NCBI GenBank assembly: GCA_030386875.1
Contig: CM059562.1
Coordinates: forward strand, 47,327,757 to 47,391,756
From: Morinoia aosen
Taxonomy: Eukaryota > Arthropoda > Malacostraca > Amphipoda > Talitridae
Direction: 5' to 3'
Length of the DNA: 64,000 nt
Shown here: positions 1 through 10,943 of the stretch, in pieces
Position numbering within the stretch: position 1 is the first letter of the stretch
How the letters are laid out: each line of letters starts with the position of its first letter
Program-made: the position numbers and the translations under genes
Notes under the pieces: generated by a model
What the model saw: the letters and a program-made list of their open reading frames with translations, nothing else
Database searches by the model: none
Told to the model about the DNA's origin: nothing

Positions 1-1438
1 AAATGGTGTAAGTCCACGTCTGTACTGCCAGGAAGCGTATATTGAGTCTATATTTGAAAGTCAATACAATGTGTGCTTACTGAGATGGGTACGTGTCTTG
101 GAAATCTAAGTTTCATCAGGAATAAAACCACAAACAGCGGAATAAAATTCATTTTTCTAAAATGGGCATTCAGACTAGCGCTAGTTTCGAATATTCATTA
201 TCAATGAATGCTCTGAAAATAAGATCAAAAAATATAGACAAATTGATATTTCAATAGTTGCTAAGGATATATACAACCTATATAATATACAATTGGCAGG
301 CACTTTGATCACAATGTGTGCTTATTAGCCAACTTTGATATGGAGTTATCGTCAGGTGAAGCTAGAAGGGAAGATTGGACCCCTTCATTACAACTTTAAT
401 GTTAAATGCAAATAATAGTTGTACCAATTACTAGTTCATACTAGAAAGAATAATAATAATAGACATTGATATTGACTGACAAGGTTGAAATTTGATGTCT
501 TCAGTAAGGTAAAATAAATTGAACCCATTCCAAAGTATGTCCCTGGTAGCCCCCTTGAACTACAGATGGTACATCAAAAAGTCCCTCGCAATTTGTGATG
601 GCTGCATAATCTGCTCACTTGTCCAACCAGCTGCCTATATCCTACATCAACACGTCCAAATAGCAGGCGAGGCAGGTCCAGAATTCATTGAAAGCAAATA
701 ATGATACTCAGATTACAACACACAGTTGTCAGAAAACACTCGAGTTAAGGCTGAGATTTTTTGCATAGTTTCAAGGGTATTGTAAAGAAGGCAAACGGTT
801 CAAACTAGCAAGAAAGTAACACCGAGTTAGGGGCAACGCTGTTACCGCTGTAACCAGGGCAGCACCAGACCAGCTCTACCGTCAACAAGCGCTGAGCTCC
901 GTCTTCTTCCAAGTCTTTCCCGCAAGAAATTCCCTTAGATAGCAAATACAACACCAGTTATGCCGAGCACACGATGCCAAAGTGTTCAGTAATGAAACAG
1001 AGTTGCTGTGACAATGATGCGGTAAGTGAAATGTTGATGATGGATAGATCCATGAAGTATCGGTAGGTACTGGAAAAATCCTTTACTTCAACTGCAAGTG
1101 CTATCATGAATTAGTCTATTAATAATAAGGTAAAATAACAAGATTCGTTCAACATTGCAACCAAATTGAAAAACCGGAAATATAAAAACCAGAGTAAAAA
1201 AACTGGAGAAACACCTAGTGAACTACACCTTGATAAAATGTACGGAAGCTTACTATCAGATTACTAAAATGAGTCCAAGATTACTATCGTAAAGATTTAG
1301 CTAAAAAACATCACTGTCTCTAAAAACTTGAATAAATTTGCTATGGCATGTCTAATATTGACGATAAATGAGCCGTAAGAACACCGTTAGCTAGAGATAG
1401 CAGGCAGAACACACACACGTGGCCAGCGATGTCCGCAC
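1..1438. other. non-coding, intron of the SNX9-type gene
   Basis: No coding region, RNA gene or repeat is recognised. The minus-strand exon ending at 1439 has a donor site and ends in phase 1, so this stretch is its downstream intron. The next exon, expected to lead into the PX domain, is not visible and should lie left of the window. Confidence 0.6.
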
Positions 1439-1598
1439 CTGCAATGCTGGCAGCGTCGGAGGCGGCGACGGCGGCGCCAGGGTGTCCCCTGAGCGCAAGG
1501 CTGCCCGCGCCCGCGTGGTTCGCCTCACCTACGCCGCCCACGCCGCTTTCTGAGTCGTCATCGTCCCAATCGTCGTCCCAGTCGTCAGCGTCGTAGTT
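1439..1598 (-). CDS. Sh3px1: sorting nexin 9/Sh3px1-type gene, acidic-linker exon
   Basis: Internal exon of 160 nt (53 codons plus one base) of an SNX9/18/33 family gene. These proteins bind membranes through PX and BAR domains, bind dynamin and WASP-type partners through SH3, and act in endocytosis and membrane remodelling. The exon starts in phase 0 after an acceptor ending cacctcag and stops at donor CAG|gtgcgg in phase 1. It begins NYDADDWDDDWDDDDSESG, the acidic tryptophan-aspartate run that family members carry between SH3 and PX; in human SNX9 a similar run binds clathrin and AP-2. It continues as a glycine/alanine-rich stretch. Phases agree with the upstream exon at 2153-2317. Family assignment rests on the ordered set of three exons; SNX9, SNX18 and SNX33 cannot be separated here, and insects usually have a single member, Sh3px1. 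Confidence 0.85.
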
Positions 1599-2152
1599 CT
1601 GAGGTGCGTCGCAACACGTCAGACACTTGCACGCTTTGTGACAACAGCTCCATGAGAGAAAATTTGCCATTTTAATGGAGAAAAGCTCAACTAACTGATT
1701 CAACAACTGTACATACGCAAAATTAATTTGACAGCACTAACCTATCTTGGAAGCTCAACGAACCAGTAATAAAAACCTTGAATAATATAGTATAAAGTTG
1801 GAATCGCCATGCTCATATTTTGCACTGACTGCCCATATCAGGCAATGTTTTGATGGCCAAAACAATTAATTGAATGAAAATGAAGCAAATGTTCACTGAA
1901 AAAAGCACGGCATCTGAGCACATTACCAGCACAGCATGTGTGCCGAGTGTGTGAGCTTTGTATATTTCATTATACAGGCTATTCACTATACAGGCTATAC
2001 AAAGCAGGTTAGCTCCGTAAATACAAGTACAGAAGAGCAGGTGTGCAGAGTAGATGCACTCAACACACTAACAACACAAGAGCAGACACGTAAAGAGCAC
2101 ATTTCCTCTCCCATGAAGCTAGAAGAAAGGCAATGCATACAAGGAGGCAGAC
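1599..2152 (-). other. intron between acidic and proline-rich exons
   Basis: A 554-bp phase-0 intron on the minus strand, with donor gt at 2152-2151 and acceptor ag at 1600-1599. The acceptor has a weak pyrimidine tract. Nothing else is seen in it. Confidence 0.75.
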
Positions 2153-2317
2153 CTGCTGAGACTTGAAGCCAACGCCCTGCTGTGGCTGCAGGGGCGCAGA
2201 TCCCTGGCCGGTGGTGCCGGGCTCCCAGGCATCCCACTGCGGGGCTGCGGCACCGGCAGCCTTGTACTCCGGGGGCAGGCTGGGGGGCGGCATGGACGGG
2301 GGCGCGCTGCTGATCTC
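2153..2317 (-). CDS. Sh3px1: sorting nexin 9/Sh3px1-type gene, proline-rich exon
   Basis: Internal exon of exactly 55 codons in phase 0 at both ends. It begins EISSAPPSMPPPSLPPEY, continues with a WDAWEP motif and ends GVGFKSQQ, followed by donor CAG|gtctgc. This is the low-complexity proline-rich linker that follows the SH3 domain in the SNX9 family and supplies docking sites for SH3 partners and the actin machinery. The splice phases join it without a gap to the SH3 exon (ending ...AAYTE) and to the acidic exon (starting NYDADD). Oddity: the acceptor gtgccgtgcag lies only some 15 bases from a 24-bp minisatellite that is open in this reading frame, and there is no ordinary pyrimidine tract, so alternative acceptors inside the array could lengthen the linker by octapeptide repeats. 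Confidence 0.8.
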
Positions 2318-2333
2318 CTGCACGGCACACTCC

Positions 2334-2785
2334 TGCTGTGACACCCAGCACACCGCTGCTTGTGACACCCAGCACACTGCTGCTGTGACACCCAGTACAC
2401 TGCTGCTTGTGACACCCAGCACACTGCTGCTTGTGACACCCAGCACACTGCTGCTTGCGACACCCAGCACACCATTGCTTGTGACACCCAGCACACCGCT
2501 GCTGTGACACCCAGCACACTGCTGCTGTGACACCCAGCACACTGCTGCTGTGACACCCAGCACACTGCTGCTGTGACACCCAGCACACTGCTGCTGTGAC
2601 ACCCAGCACACTGCTGCTTGTGACACCCAGCACACTGCTGCTTGTGACACCCAGCACACTGCTGCTTGTGACACCCAGCACACTGCTGCTTGTGACACCC
2701 AGCACACTGCTGCTTGTGACACCCAGCACACTGCTGCTTGCAACACCCAGCACACTGCTGCTTGTGACATCCAGCACACCACCCC
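2334..2785. repeat. minisatellite array 1, 19 units of 23-24 bp
   Basis: Nineteen tandem copies of a unit written on the plus strand as tgtgacacccagcacactgc plus tgct. Units are 24 bp, or 23 bp where one t is missing. Most central copies are identical, suggesting recent homogenisation; end copies diverge (catccagcacaccacccct at the right). Because 24 is a multiple of three, long open frames appear in several frames on both strands; they are by-products. The array lies in the intron directly upstream of the proline-rich SNX9-type exon. Confidence 0.95.
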
Positions 2786-2787
2786 TT

Positions 2788-3963
2788 CAGGGGGATACAA
2801 TTATTGTATCTATGGGAACTAGCGCTCCCAGGGGGACAATGTGAGAGCCTGAGCTGAGAGTTAGGTAAGTCTTCTTTTTGTTGAAATAAAATGTTTTTGT
2901 TATGTTAAGGACCACCTTTTTCGGTTCACTGCTGTCCTGTTTTTCAGCACCTACTACTGTCTTCTTCAACTTTGGTCTTGTTTCATAATCTTCTTTCACA
3001 ACTAACTGTTTCTATGCCTTTCTGCGTAGATTCCGCGTTTCCTTAACTCCATACTAAATGGTGCCTTCCTCCTTCCTCTCTTTGGATCGCAATTGTTGCT
3101 GGGTAGGGAGGCTAAAACTAAAGACTAATCTAGACTAATCAATCCAGCACACCACTTCTGTGACACCCACCACACCGGGCTGTGACACCCAGCACACCGC
3201 TGCTTGTGACATCCAGCAAACCACTGCTTGTGACATCCAGCACACCGCTGCTTGTGACATCCAGCACACCGCTGCTTGTGACATCCAGCAAACCATTGCT
3301 TGTGACATCCAGCACACCGCTGCTTGTGACATCCAGCACACCGCTGCTTGTGACATCCAGCAAACCATTGCTTGTGACATCCAGCACACCAACTTGTTTG
3401 GAACACACTTGTTAAAGTCAATTCTATCTCTGAAAATCACCATTCTTTTTAAATTATAGTGAGAAGCATTCTGGCATAGGTAATCCTAACTTATCAGTGA
3501 TGCTTTTTGAATATTTCTATCTTTTAAAACAATTATAATCATAACTCGAGTCAATCAGTCGTGTTCATTGCATTGAAGAAAATCACGATATTCAAGTATT
3601 ACCTTGTACTAATGAATCAGATTAGATTATAGGTTAGTTTGGGTCTCCCTAACCGCTACAAAAAGAGCGTATCGAAGAGAGGAAGGCACCATTTAGTATG
3701 GAGAAAAGGGAATGCCGAATCTATGCAGAAGGGGCATAGAAACAATAAGTTGAGAAAGAAGTTCACAAAACAAGATAAAAGTTGAAGAAAAAAGTAGTAG
3801 GTACTGAAAAACAGGATAGCAGTGAACCAAAAAAAGGGGTCCTTAAAATAAGAAACATTTTATTTTAACAAAAAGAAGGCCTACCTAACTCCCAGCTTGG
3901 GCCCTCCCACATTTTCCCCCTGGGAGTACTAATTCCCATACATCCAGTAGCTGTATTCCCCTG
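2788..3963. mobile_element. foldback-type element with about 280-bp inverted arms
   Basis: The left arm (about 2788-3080) and right arm (about 3680-3963) are inverted copies. Both ends start CAGGGGRATACA reading inwards, and the arms share the block GAGTTAGGTARG...CTTC and the block containing ACCATTTAGTATGGAG. The centre carries a second minisatellite. No protein is encoded. A third arm copy is at 9873-10204. No clear target duplication was found, so the family is not assigned. Confidence 0.7.
3141..3390. repeat. minisatellite array 2, about 11 units of 24 bp
   Basis: Same repeat family as the array at 2334-2785, here as tgtgacatccagcacaccgc plus tgct. Two unit types alternate: A (cacaccgctg) and B (caaaccattg). 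The order A-A-B recurs in the middle, giving a 72-bp higher-order period. It sits between the arms of the foldback element. Confidence 0.9.
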
Positions 3964-4711
3964 AGGGGGATACTAATGAATCATGTTAGCAGTTTGTTTA
4001 ACAATATGTTTAGCAGTATGTGAAATATTCTTTTTACAATTGAATTTACAACACTAAGAACATGAAAAATTTAGATTAAATTAAATTGATAATGTGCTGA
4101 TAAACTTGCAAGAAACACTCTCCAAAAAAGAAATAATTTGCAACATGATCCAACCATGAAATCAATTAAAAACTTACACAGCAAGGTTCTACTGTAATTC
4201 CAAGATGAACATTTACAAACAGCCTTCATAAAACAATATAAAAGAGCAGCATGTCACGAGACAAAAATGAAAACAGCAAACACTCAGTACAAACTTCTAA
4301 TGAATGACAAACTTCCTCAGTCTGGAGGCCAAATGCTAAGCAAGAACTGAGCTGACAATCTTATGTTAATGTGTACCAGAAGCAGGCAAACAATCAGGTC
4401 AGCTTCAGCTGACAGTGTGGCATTAATGGCAGATGATCACATCTTGGCTGGATGTGCTGTAGATCCAGTTTCTATTTTTTTCATTAATGCAACTAATGCA
4501 ACAATGCTCAAAATCTGCACACAACAGGAAAACTGAAATGCCATGATGCTCTTTCTCTTGAACCCTAAATCTCAAAAGAATTTGAAGCCATTAAAAAACA
4601 CATTAAACTCTGCAAAAATGATTATAGTTTTCTTCTAGCAATCAACAGTGCAATGTTATTGTGTGTATTAAGATGTGAAGAGATCATAAGGGGGAGTGGA
4701 ACTGAACCCAC

Positions 4712-4873
4712 CTCTGTGTAGGCAGCAGGGAAGAGCCCAGCTTCTCCCAGAGCGTTGGTGCCCTCCCACCAGCCGTCCCCCACATTCTGACGCGTCACTG
4801 TGAGGATCTCCCCCTCCCTCAGGGACATCTCCCCTGAGTCGGGCTGAGCCTCAAAGTCATACAGAACCCGCAC
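4712..4873 (-). CDS. Sh3px1: sorting nexin 9/Sh3px1-type gene, SH3 domain exon
   Basis: A 54-codon exon, phase 0 at both ends, that encodes nearly a whole SH3 domain. Visible SH3 landmarks are VRVLYDFEAQ (ALYDY-type motif), an acidic RT loop (PDSGEMSLREGEI), the tryptophan pair GDGWWEG in the peptide-binding groove, and GLFPAAYTE at the end. It is bounded by acceptor ttgtcacag and donor GAG|gtgggt. SH3 at the very N-terminus, LFPAAY spelling and the exons that follow match the SNX9/Sh3px1 family, where this domain recruits proline-rich partners such as dynamin and WASP/ACK-type proteins. Only a handful of residues should precede it; that initiator exon is not identified, and would lie to the right of 4873. 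Confidence 0.9.
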
Positions 4874-6787
4874 CTGTGACAAATGAAGCACCACTCGTAC
4901 CATTGTAATTGACAAAACTTTGTCAAATTTATAATAGAAAATTTAAATATACTGCAGCTAGAGCTGAAAGTGCAATTACTTGTATAATGAACCAATTCAT
5001 TGCTAGAAAAAAAAAGAAAATTCAACATATATTCCTGCTGAAAATCAATTCAAACAAAACCTAACTTACACTTGGAAAGACTTAATATTTGTGCTGAAAA
5101 AGCAGAAAATAAAAGTGTTCTTGAGATCAGCAATGATGCTGACTTAGGGAGACATTGTCTTTTCTTCAATTTCAATCCAAAATGAGTAACATATTCTCTT
5201 CTATCAAATATATTAGTCAGAAATGAATTTCATGGTTTACAAGTGAGATATGACAATCCACAATCCAAGTTAATAGTTTATGAATAAAATTGATATTTTT
5301 AAGAGGAAGTCCCTATATTGCATTTGAGCATGCAGTTGCATATAAGATGCATGTCATGAACATTTCTATATTTATCAAGACAAAACCTAGCTAATGTCTT
5401 TTACACCTTTCATATAAAAAATAAACCATGAATTTAAACCTACAAGTTATTCTGCTCAGTAGAAGATTTTATACGATCATTTTTACTCATTTAGAGATCA
5501 AATTCACATCCCTGAATTTTTATACAGATTCCATTGGTAGTAATTAAAAAAAGTGATAATTTTACTAGTAGGTAAACAGCTGGTCAATCTTATCATTCAT
5601 CAAATTGTGGATATGTATGACTTTGATAACACAAATATTTGGGATTTTCAAGCCTTAAGATGCTCCCTGAATAATCAAAACTCCTCCCACGTAAAGCTGG
5701 AGTTAGCAATTGGTGTTCTTGCTGTCTAGAGTACATTATACAGCAACATTACCTAACCAATCAGTTATTATGCTTTCAAGTCACAACTTTATGAAGCAAT
5801 ATAAATCTACAGTTGCCAACATAAAACCAAGATGATGGCAATCCCATATATCTGCACTGTAAAAATCATAATTGCATCTCATGTTTCCATGAAAATTCTA
5901 TCTTTGATGTACAGCTTATCAAGGCATAATATAATTTCTGTAAATGCCCACACTCATATTTCAGAAATAGCTACTGCTGAATTATTTTGTTGAGCATTCA
6001 ACATGAATTGTGAAGTAAATCATTAAAACAAAACATTATTCATGACTATCATCAACTACATCAAATTCAACTTAAGCTCCATAAAATACAGGCCTTGTTG
6101 AATATCTACTGAAGTTAATCTATTTCCGAACCAGTCAGTGATTAAAATGGCATAAAAAATTAAGACTATGCAATAAACACAGATTTACATGATGTTCAAA
6201 ACAAAATAAAAAACTTCAGGCATGAGAAAGTCTTCTAATAGATAGCACACTGAAGACTGATGAATAATATAACTTACAGTAATTGTCAGATGTTCAGGAA
6301 CTTGTTTTAAAACTTAATCAAGGTAAAATGTAAATATATACATTTGGTATAAGCCAGTGAGACATCTCAACAAGACCAACATGTTGGCCAATGGTGATAA
6401 GTTCCTGCAGCTTCATTAGCATGGTATTGACACAAAAGCCATAAAAATGCTTTCCAATTCAGGCACAAGCCCACTGACAATTACCATGCCCATGGCATGC
6501 TGATGCAGCGCAGATAGCATACAAATGAACTCACAAATGATGAGAGCTCAGTGCTTGAATTTTGGCAGAACTGGGCATATGATACACTGAGTGGAAATAT
6601 ACATCAAACAATAGACATTGAAAGGAATCAATTGGGAAAACTAAATATTTTTAATGCTGACACTGTTACTGCTAAGAAAAGATGATAGTTCATTTTTATA
6701 ATGAAACTAATTTGAAGTTCCAGCTGCCAAGTAATCTATAGGAACCTTTGAGATCATTTTGAATATCTAAATTATATACCACTCACT
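4874..6787. other. AT-rich non-coding DNA, probably intron 1
   Basis: No coding region, repeat or RNA gene is recognised. It lies upstream of the SH3 exon on its strand and is probably the first intron of the SNX9-type gene. Confidence 0.5.
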
Positions 6788-7016
6788 TTAACCCTTTAAC
6801 GCCCACATTTTTATACTCATATTACCGTTATCATAACCACTATCACTAAACCGACACTGGCATTAGGTAGTCACTGTTATCAAGATGTGGAAGGAACTGC
6901 TACTTGGCAGTGAAGTTCAAAGGACACATTAGTGAACAAATTGAATAAGAAATATAATATATTATTGTTATTATTGAAAGAGGACCGTACAGTCCACTTG
7001 GGCGCTAAAGGGTTAA
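6788..7016. mobile_element. TTAA MITE, copy 1
   Basis: A 221-bp core (6792-7012) flanked by TTAA on both sides (6788-6791 and 7013-7016). Terminal inverted repeats are CCCTTTAACGCCC at the left and its imperfect complement GGGCGCTAAAGGG at the right. It has no coding capacity. TTAA duplication with CCCTTT ends is the pattern of piggyBac-type non-autonomous elements. A subterminal palindrome (GGACnnnnnnGTCC) lies near the right end. A second copy is at 7759-7988. Confidence 0.88.
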
Positions 7017-7758
7017 ACCCTAAATTTCATACCTTTTCACGTTAAAATGCCAGGCTATTAAATGTTGATAAAATGGCTCAAGGTATGGTCAAGATCCTTA
7101 CAAATTTTCCCCAAACCACAGATTGCCAACTTTCTACAAAAGTTTGAACTCTCCCAATATTATAGTCTACTTTATATAGTACCCAGGAAGTTCATCAGAT
7201 CTTCATAGTTTTTCATACTTTGAACTGAGGTTTATAAGTTATTCAAAACAAACAATAATTTCAACTCCTTCATAATAGCTCACAACTTTTCAAACTACCC
7301 CATACTCTCTTTAGAACAGTTCAACAACTGAGGCAAGCAGAAGGGTTTTGATCATCACTGCAATTTTGAGTGGACTTGTAAGGCACAGTATTAATAAACG
7401 AGGTCAATTTACATCACTTTGACGTATGACCATGTAATATTCTGGGATAAATAATAACAAGAAGCATATATATTTTTTGGCAAAACATAATTAAGATATT
7501 TTTCTTTCCTGTACTGCAGCATTAGAGGGCAAAAATTAGAGAGCCTGTATCATAATTGTGGTCATCACAAGCTGCCAGTTGTTTGAGTGACATGCAAATA
7601 TTGCTCATTATTACCAACCTTATAACATAATTTACAGAATTCATCAATCTGTATTAGTTGCTATCATTCTTGATAGGATGCAAACACTAGTATCAATATA
7701 AAAATCACAATTCATGGAAGAAATCTATTCTAATAATTTTTAAAACCTTTATGAACCA
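7017..7758. other. non-coding DNA between two MITE copies
   Basis: AT-rich sequence with no recognised gene, repeat or structural element. Confidence 0.5.
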
Positions 7759-7988
7759 TTAACCCTTTAACGTCCGAATTTTTGTACTCATATTTCCGTT
7801 AACACAACCACCGTCACTAAACTGGCGCTGGCATCTGGCAGTCACCGATATCAGGATGGGATAAGAACTGCCACTCGGCAGAGAACTTCAAAGAACACAT
7901 TAGGGAACTAATTGAATAAGAAATAAAATATATTGAAGGGGAATTTTGAAAGAGGACACTGGTGTCCTCTGGGGCGTTAAAGGGTTAA
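7759..7988. mobile_element. TTAA MITE, copy 2
   Basis: A 222-bp core (7763-7984) flanked by TTAA, in the same orientation as the copy at 6788-7016 and clearly homologous along its length. Termini are CCCTTTAACGTCC and GGGGCGTTAAAGGG. It has a perfect subterminal palindrome, GAGGACACTGGTGTCCTC. Its right TTAA (7985-7988) is also the left TTAA of the next element. Confidence 0.9.
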
Positions 7989-9470
7989 GGGAACCATGTT
8001 GGGGGCATCTGCAGTCCAAAAGTCGATTCTCCCGATTTTTTTTTATTGCTTTAAATGAGTTTGAGATATGTCCCCGAATGTCTGTAAAAATATCAGGAAC
8101 GTATCCCAGAGCTAACGTCCCCCCCCCCGGGAGGGGAAGAGCATCCCCTTACGGACCTTGTTTTCATTTTTGAACCTAGAGCAATAAAATTTGGTATACT
8201 GATAGGAAATGCAATTTAGAATCATTTATCATTCATGACAAAATGAGATTTTCTTGAAAAGAAAATGGGAAATCGTAGAAAACGACATTTTTGGGGGGGT
8301 TTTCTAAATGCTTCTTCTCCTACAGTTTTTGAGCTACAGTAATGATTTTGGTATCATTTGATGCAGAATAACGTGGATATTAAAAAAAAATTCTCAAACT
8401 TTCAATTTTATTTTATTTTTTTATATATTTCATCATTCGTATTCCTCAAGGTAAGCATCCCCCTTCCGAATATTTTTTTTATTATTGAATTTAGAGCAAT
8501 GAAATTTGGTATACTGATAGGAAATGCAATTTAGAATCATTTATCATTTCTGACAAAATGCGATTTTCTTGTAAAGAAAATGGGAAATCATGGAAAACGA
8601 CATTTTTTGGGGGGGGGGGGGTTCTAAATGCTTCTTCTCTGGTAGTTTTTGAGCTACAGTAATGATTTTGGTATCATTGGATGCAGAATAACGTGGACAT
8701 TCCAAAAACTTGAATGCTTTTCCTCAAATTTCCAATATAAAAATTAAAAAAAAAGAAAAAAAATCAAAATATTCTCAAGAAAATTCAAATTTATCATGTC
8801 ATAACTTTGAAACAAGAATGAATTTTGAAAAACTTCCTAAGGCATTGTGAAGCCCTTGTTTTTTTGCATCCAATGATACCAAAATCATTACTGAAGCTCA
8901 AAAACTGTGGGAGGAGAAGCATTTTTTTCTTAAATCTTCAATATTGAACAATAACAATTTTCAATACATTCGTTATAATGGGGCCAAAGTTTACAAAGCT
9001 AGAGCAATGTGGTTTGCTGCATTTGGAATTCGAACGTGTAATCTAAAATTGAGATTAAGTTGATTTTCAGAAAATTTTACGTGAAAATTTTTACGTAGAC
9101 TTTTTACCATAAATTATAACTCAAAAATAGGTTTTTCAAAAAAAATTCTAGAAATTCAAAATCAATTCAATTCCAAAAACTGGATAATCACGTTTTTTGA
9201 GCACACATTGTACTTTCACATGCAACAAACCGCATTGCTCTAGCTTTTAAAATTTTGGCCCCATTATAACGAATGTTATACACATATATTTTTTATTTAT
9301 CATGAATAACTCATTTTCTATGTCCTAATGCAAAACAACTTGTGGGAGAAAAGTTGTTGGGAATCTAGAGATCTAGTAGTCTGCAAATTTTCATAGACGT
9401 AAGTCCGATAGAAAAAAATCTACGGATGGAAATCAAGTTATGGGCCGACTGGTGGGCATGGTTCCCTTAA
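7985..9470. mobile_element. 1.48-kb TTAA element with internal duplications
   Basis: Core 7989-9466 is flanked by TTAA and ends in a 10-bp inverted repeat GGGAACCATG. It encodes no recognisable protein. Inside, a block of about 200 bp beginning near GAGCAATAAAATTTGGTATA (8180) is repeated directly near 8493, with a partial inverted copy near 8870 (CCAATGATACCAAAATCATT). Another pair is inverted: CATTCGTTATAATGGGGCCA (near 8968) faces its complement near 9270. It is probably a non-autonomous TTAA-targeting DNA transposon; the superfamily is uncertain. Confidence 0.75.
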
Positions 9471-9872
9471 CTGATTGGTAGAAACTTTAAAATCCCCTGC
9501 TAGCATGCAGAGCATAACAAAAACACTGACAATACAGCCAATATTTGACTTATTACAGTGCTTATTTAAAATGCAAATCTAATTTCTTCGAGGAGCTGAA
9601 TAGAGTTGAAATTGAAAAGAAACAACAAAATATTTGCGCTGACAAGCAAAGCAAGATTAAGAATATACACAAAACTGCATTTGATAAGCCAAAAATGCAT
9701 CTGCACCTCATTTGGGTAAGTTAGTTTAGCACATTTTTGTTTTTCATCAATATAATTTTCACTACTAAACATGAATATTACTAATGAATGGCAAAAATTG
9801 CTAAATAGTGTGCCAATAATACCAAGTTTAGTTTAGATAAGATATTTCAAATCCCTGACTAAAACAAAGATG
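9471..9872. other. non-coding DNA
   Basis: AT-rich, no recognised gene or element. Confidence 0.5.
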
Positions 9873-10204
9873 TTCCAAAGAGAGGAAAGAGAAAGGGACC
9901 ATTTAGCCTAAAGTTTCAGTGCAAAAAACTTACAAATCTATGAAACTTACAAATCTATGCTAAAAATATGTTCTTATGTAAAACCAAAGTGCATAATAAA
10001 CTTTGTTGGGAAAAGTTCATAACATTAGAAAAAATTGAAAAAGAAATACATACTGAAAAACAGGACAGTAGTGAAACAAAATAAAAAATAGTAAAAAAAA
10101 TTCAATTTTAATAGAAGAAAAGTCTACCTAACCTTCAGCTTAGAACCTCACACTTTTCACCTGGAAATGTTACTTCTAACTGATAAATTATTTGTATCCC
10201 CCGG
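9873..10204. repeat. third arm copy of the 2788-3963 foldback family
   Basis: It runs in the orientation of the right arm (3680-3963): it shares AGAGAGGAAAG...ACCATTTAG, the CTGAAAAACAGGA block, GTCTACCTAACC and the outer end GTATCCCC. It is more diverged than the other two arms and has no partner arm next to it, so it is a solitary arm or a half-deleted element. Confidence 0.75.
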
Positions 10205-10494
10205 AGAGTCCTCGTCAAACATAACCTGACCAAGTGTAACTTTAGATGTACAGTTGCTGATAAGCCTATTCATTGGTATCTGATATCTTAAATTCCTCAT
10301 AAGCCCATTCATTGGTGTCTGATATCTTTTAGAAAATAAAACATCCATACACAATCTCATATGTAACAGAAAATTCAGTTTCTAATTGCATGATATCATC
10401 AAAATTTGAACATTTTGGTAGCCCACTCAACCTCACTTGATTTGTTGTTAAGCTCTGCATCTTAAATCTACCAACATGACTGTAAAAATCAACT
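10205..10494. other. non-coding DNA
   Basis: Nothing recognised. Confidence 0.5.
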
Positions 10495-10943
10495 TTGGTA
10501 AATGTTAAGGAAAATTTACTAATCGATTTTTGGATTTTTGATGCTTATTTCATAGTAATTAGATTGAAATAAACAACTTTTATTATATGCACTTTCTGGG
10601 AGAAATGAGTATTTAACGAGTTATAGCGGTAGGCTACTTACCGCAATTCTAGTCTTTCAAGCAGGAAATATAATTTAGAGGGAAACTCCGATAAAATATC
10701 TGCTTCAACGCGCACAAATGATCATTATGTTACATAAAGTTTTGTTAGGTTACCTTAGGTTGCATTAGTTTACGTTAGGTTAGATCAGTTCAGTTTTGTT
10801 ATGTCATTGCTACAACTCGTTAAAACTCAATTTCCCTGAAAGGTGCACAGAATAAAAGTTGTTTAATTTGTTTTATTTACCATGATACAAGCAATGAAAA
10901 TTCTAAAATTGATTATTCCGTTCTATATAACATTCACCATAAC
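10495..10943. mobile_element. foldback element of the TTGGTAAATG family
   Basis: Two inverted arms of about 170 bp. The left starts TTGGTAAATGTTAAGG and runs through GAGTATTTAACGAGTTATAG; the right arm repeats this inverted, ending near CATTCACCATAA. The spacer contains GGTTA-rich sequence. The same arm sequence recurs three more times at 16277-17773. No coding capacity. Confidence 0.7.

Noticed and set aside
1605-1706. Cysteine-rich N-terminal extension of the acidic exon (CCHKACKCLTCC)
   Set aside because: It lies upstream of a good acceptor at 1600-1599 in phase with the preceding exon, so it is intron.
1995-2800. Long open frames through the minisatellite on both strands
   Set aside because: They are produced by a 23-24 bp tandem repeat with no stop in the unit. 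Only the segment 2153-2317 has splice sites and protein-family content.
2334-3390. CRISPR-like direct repeats
   Set aside because: Units are head-to-tail without unique spacers, and the sequence is eukaryotic; this is a minisatellite.
7946-8173. 75-codon frame spanning the MITE/TTAA element junction
   Set aside because: It crosses two unrelated elements and has homopolymer-driven content.
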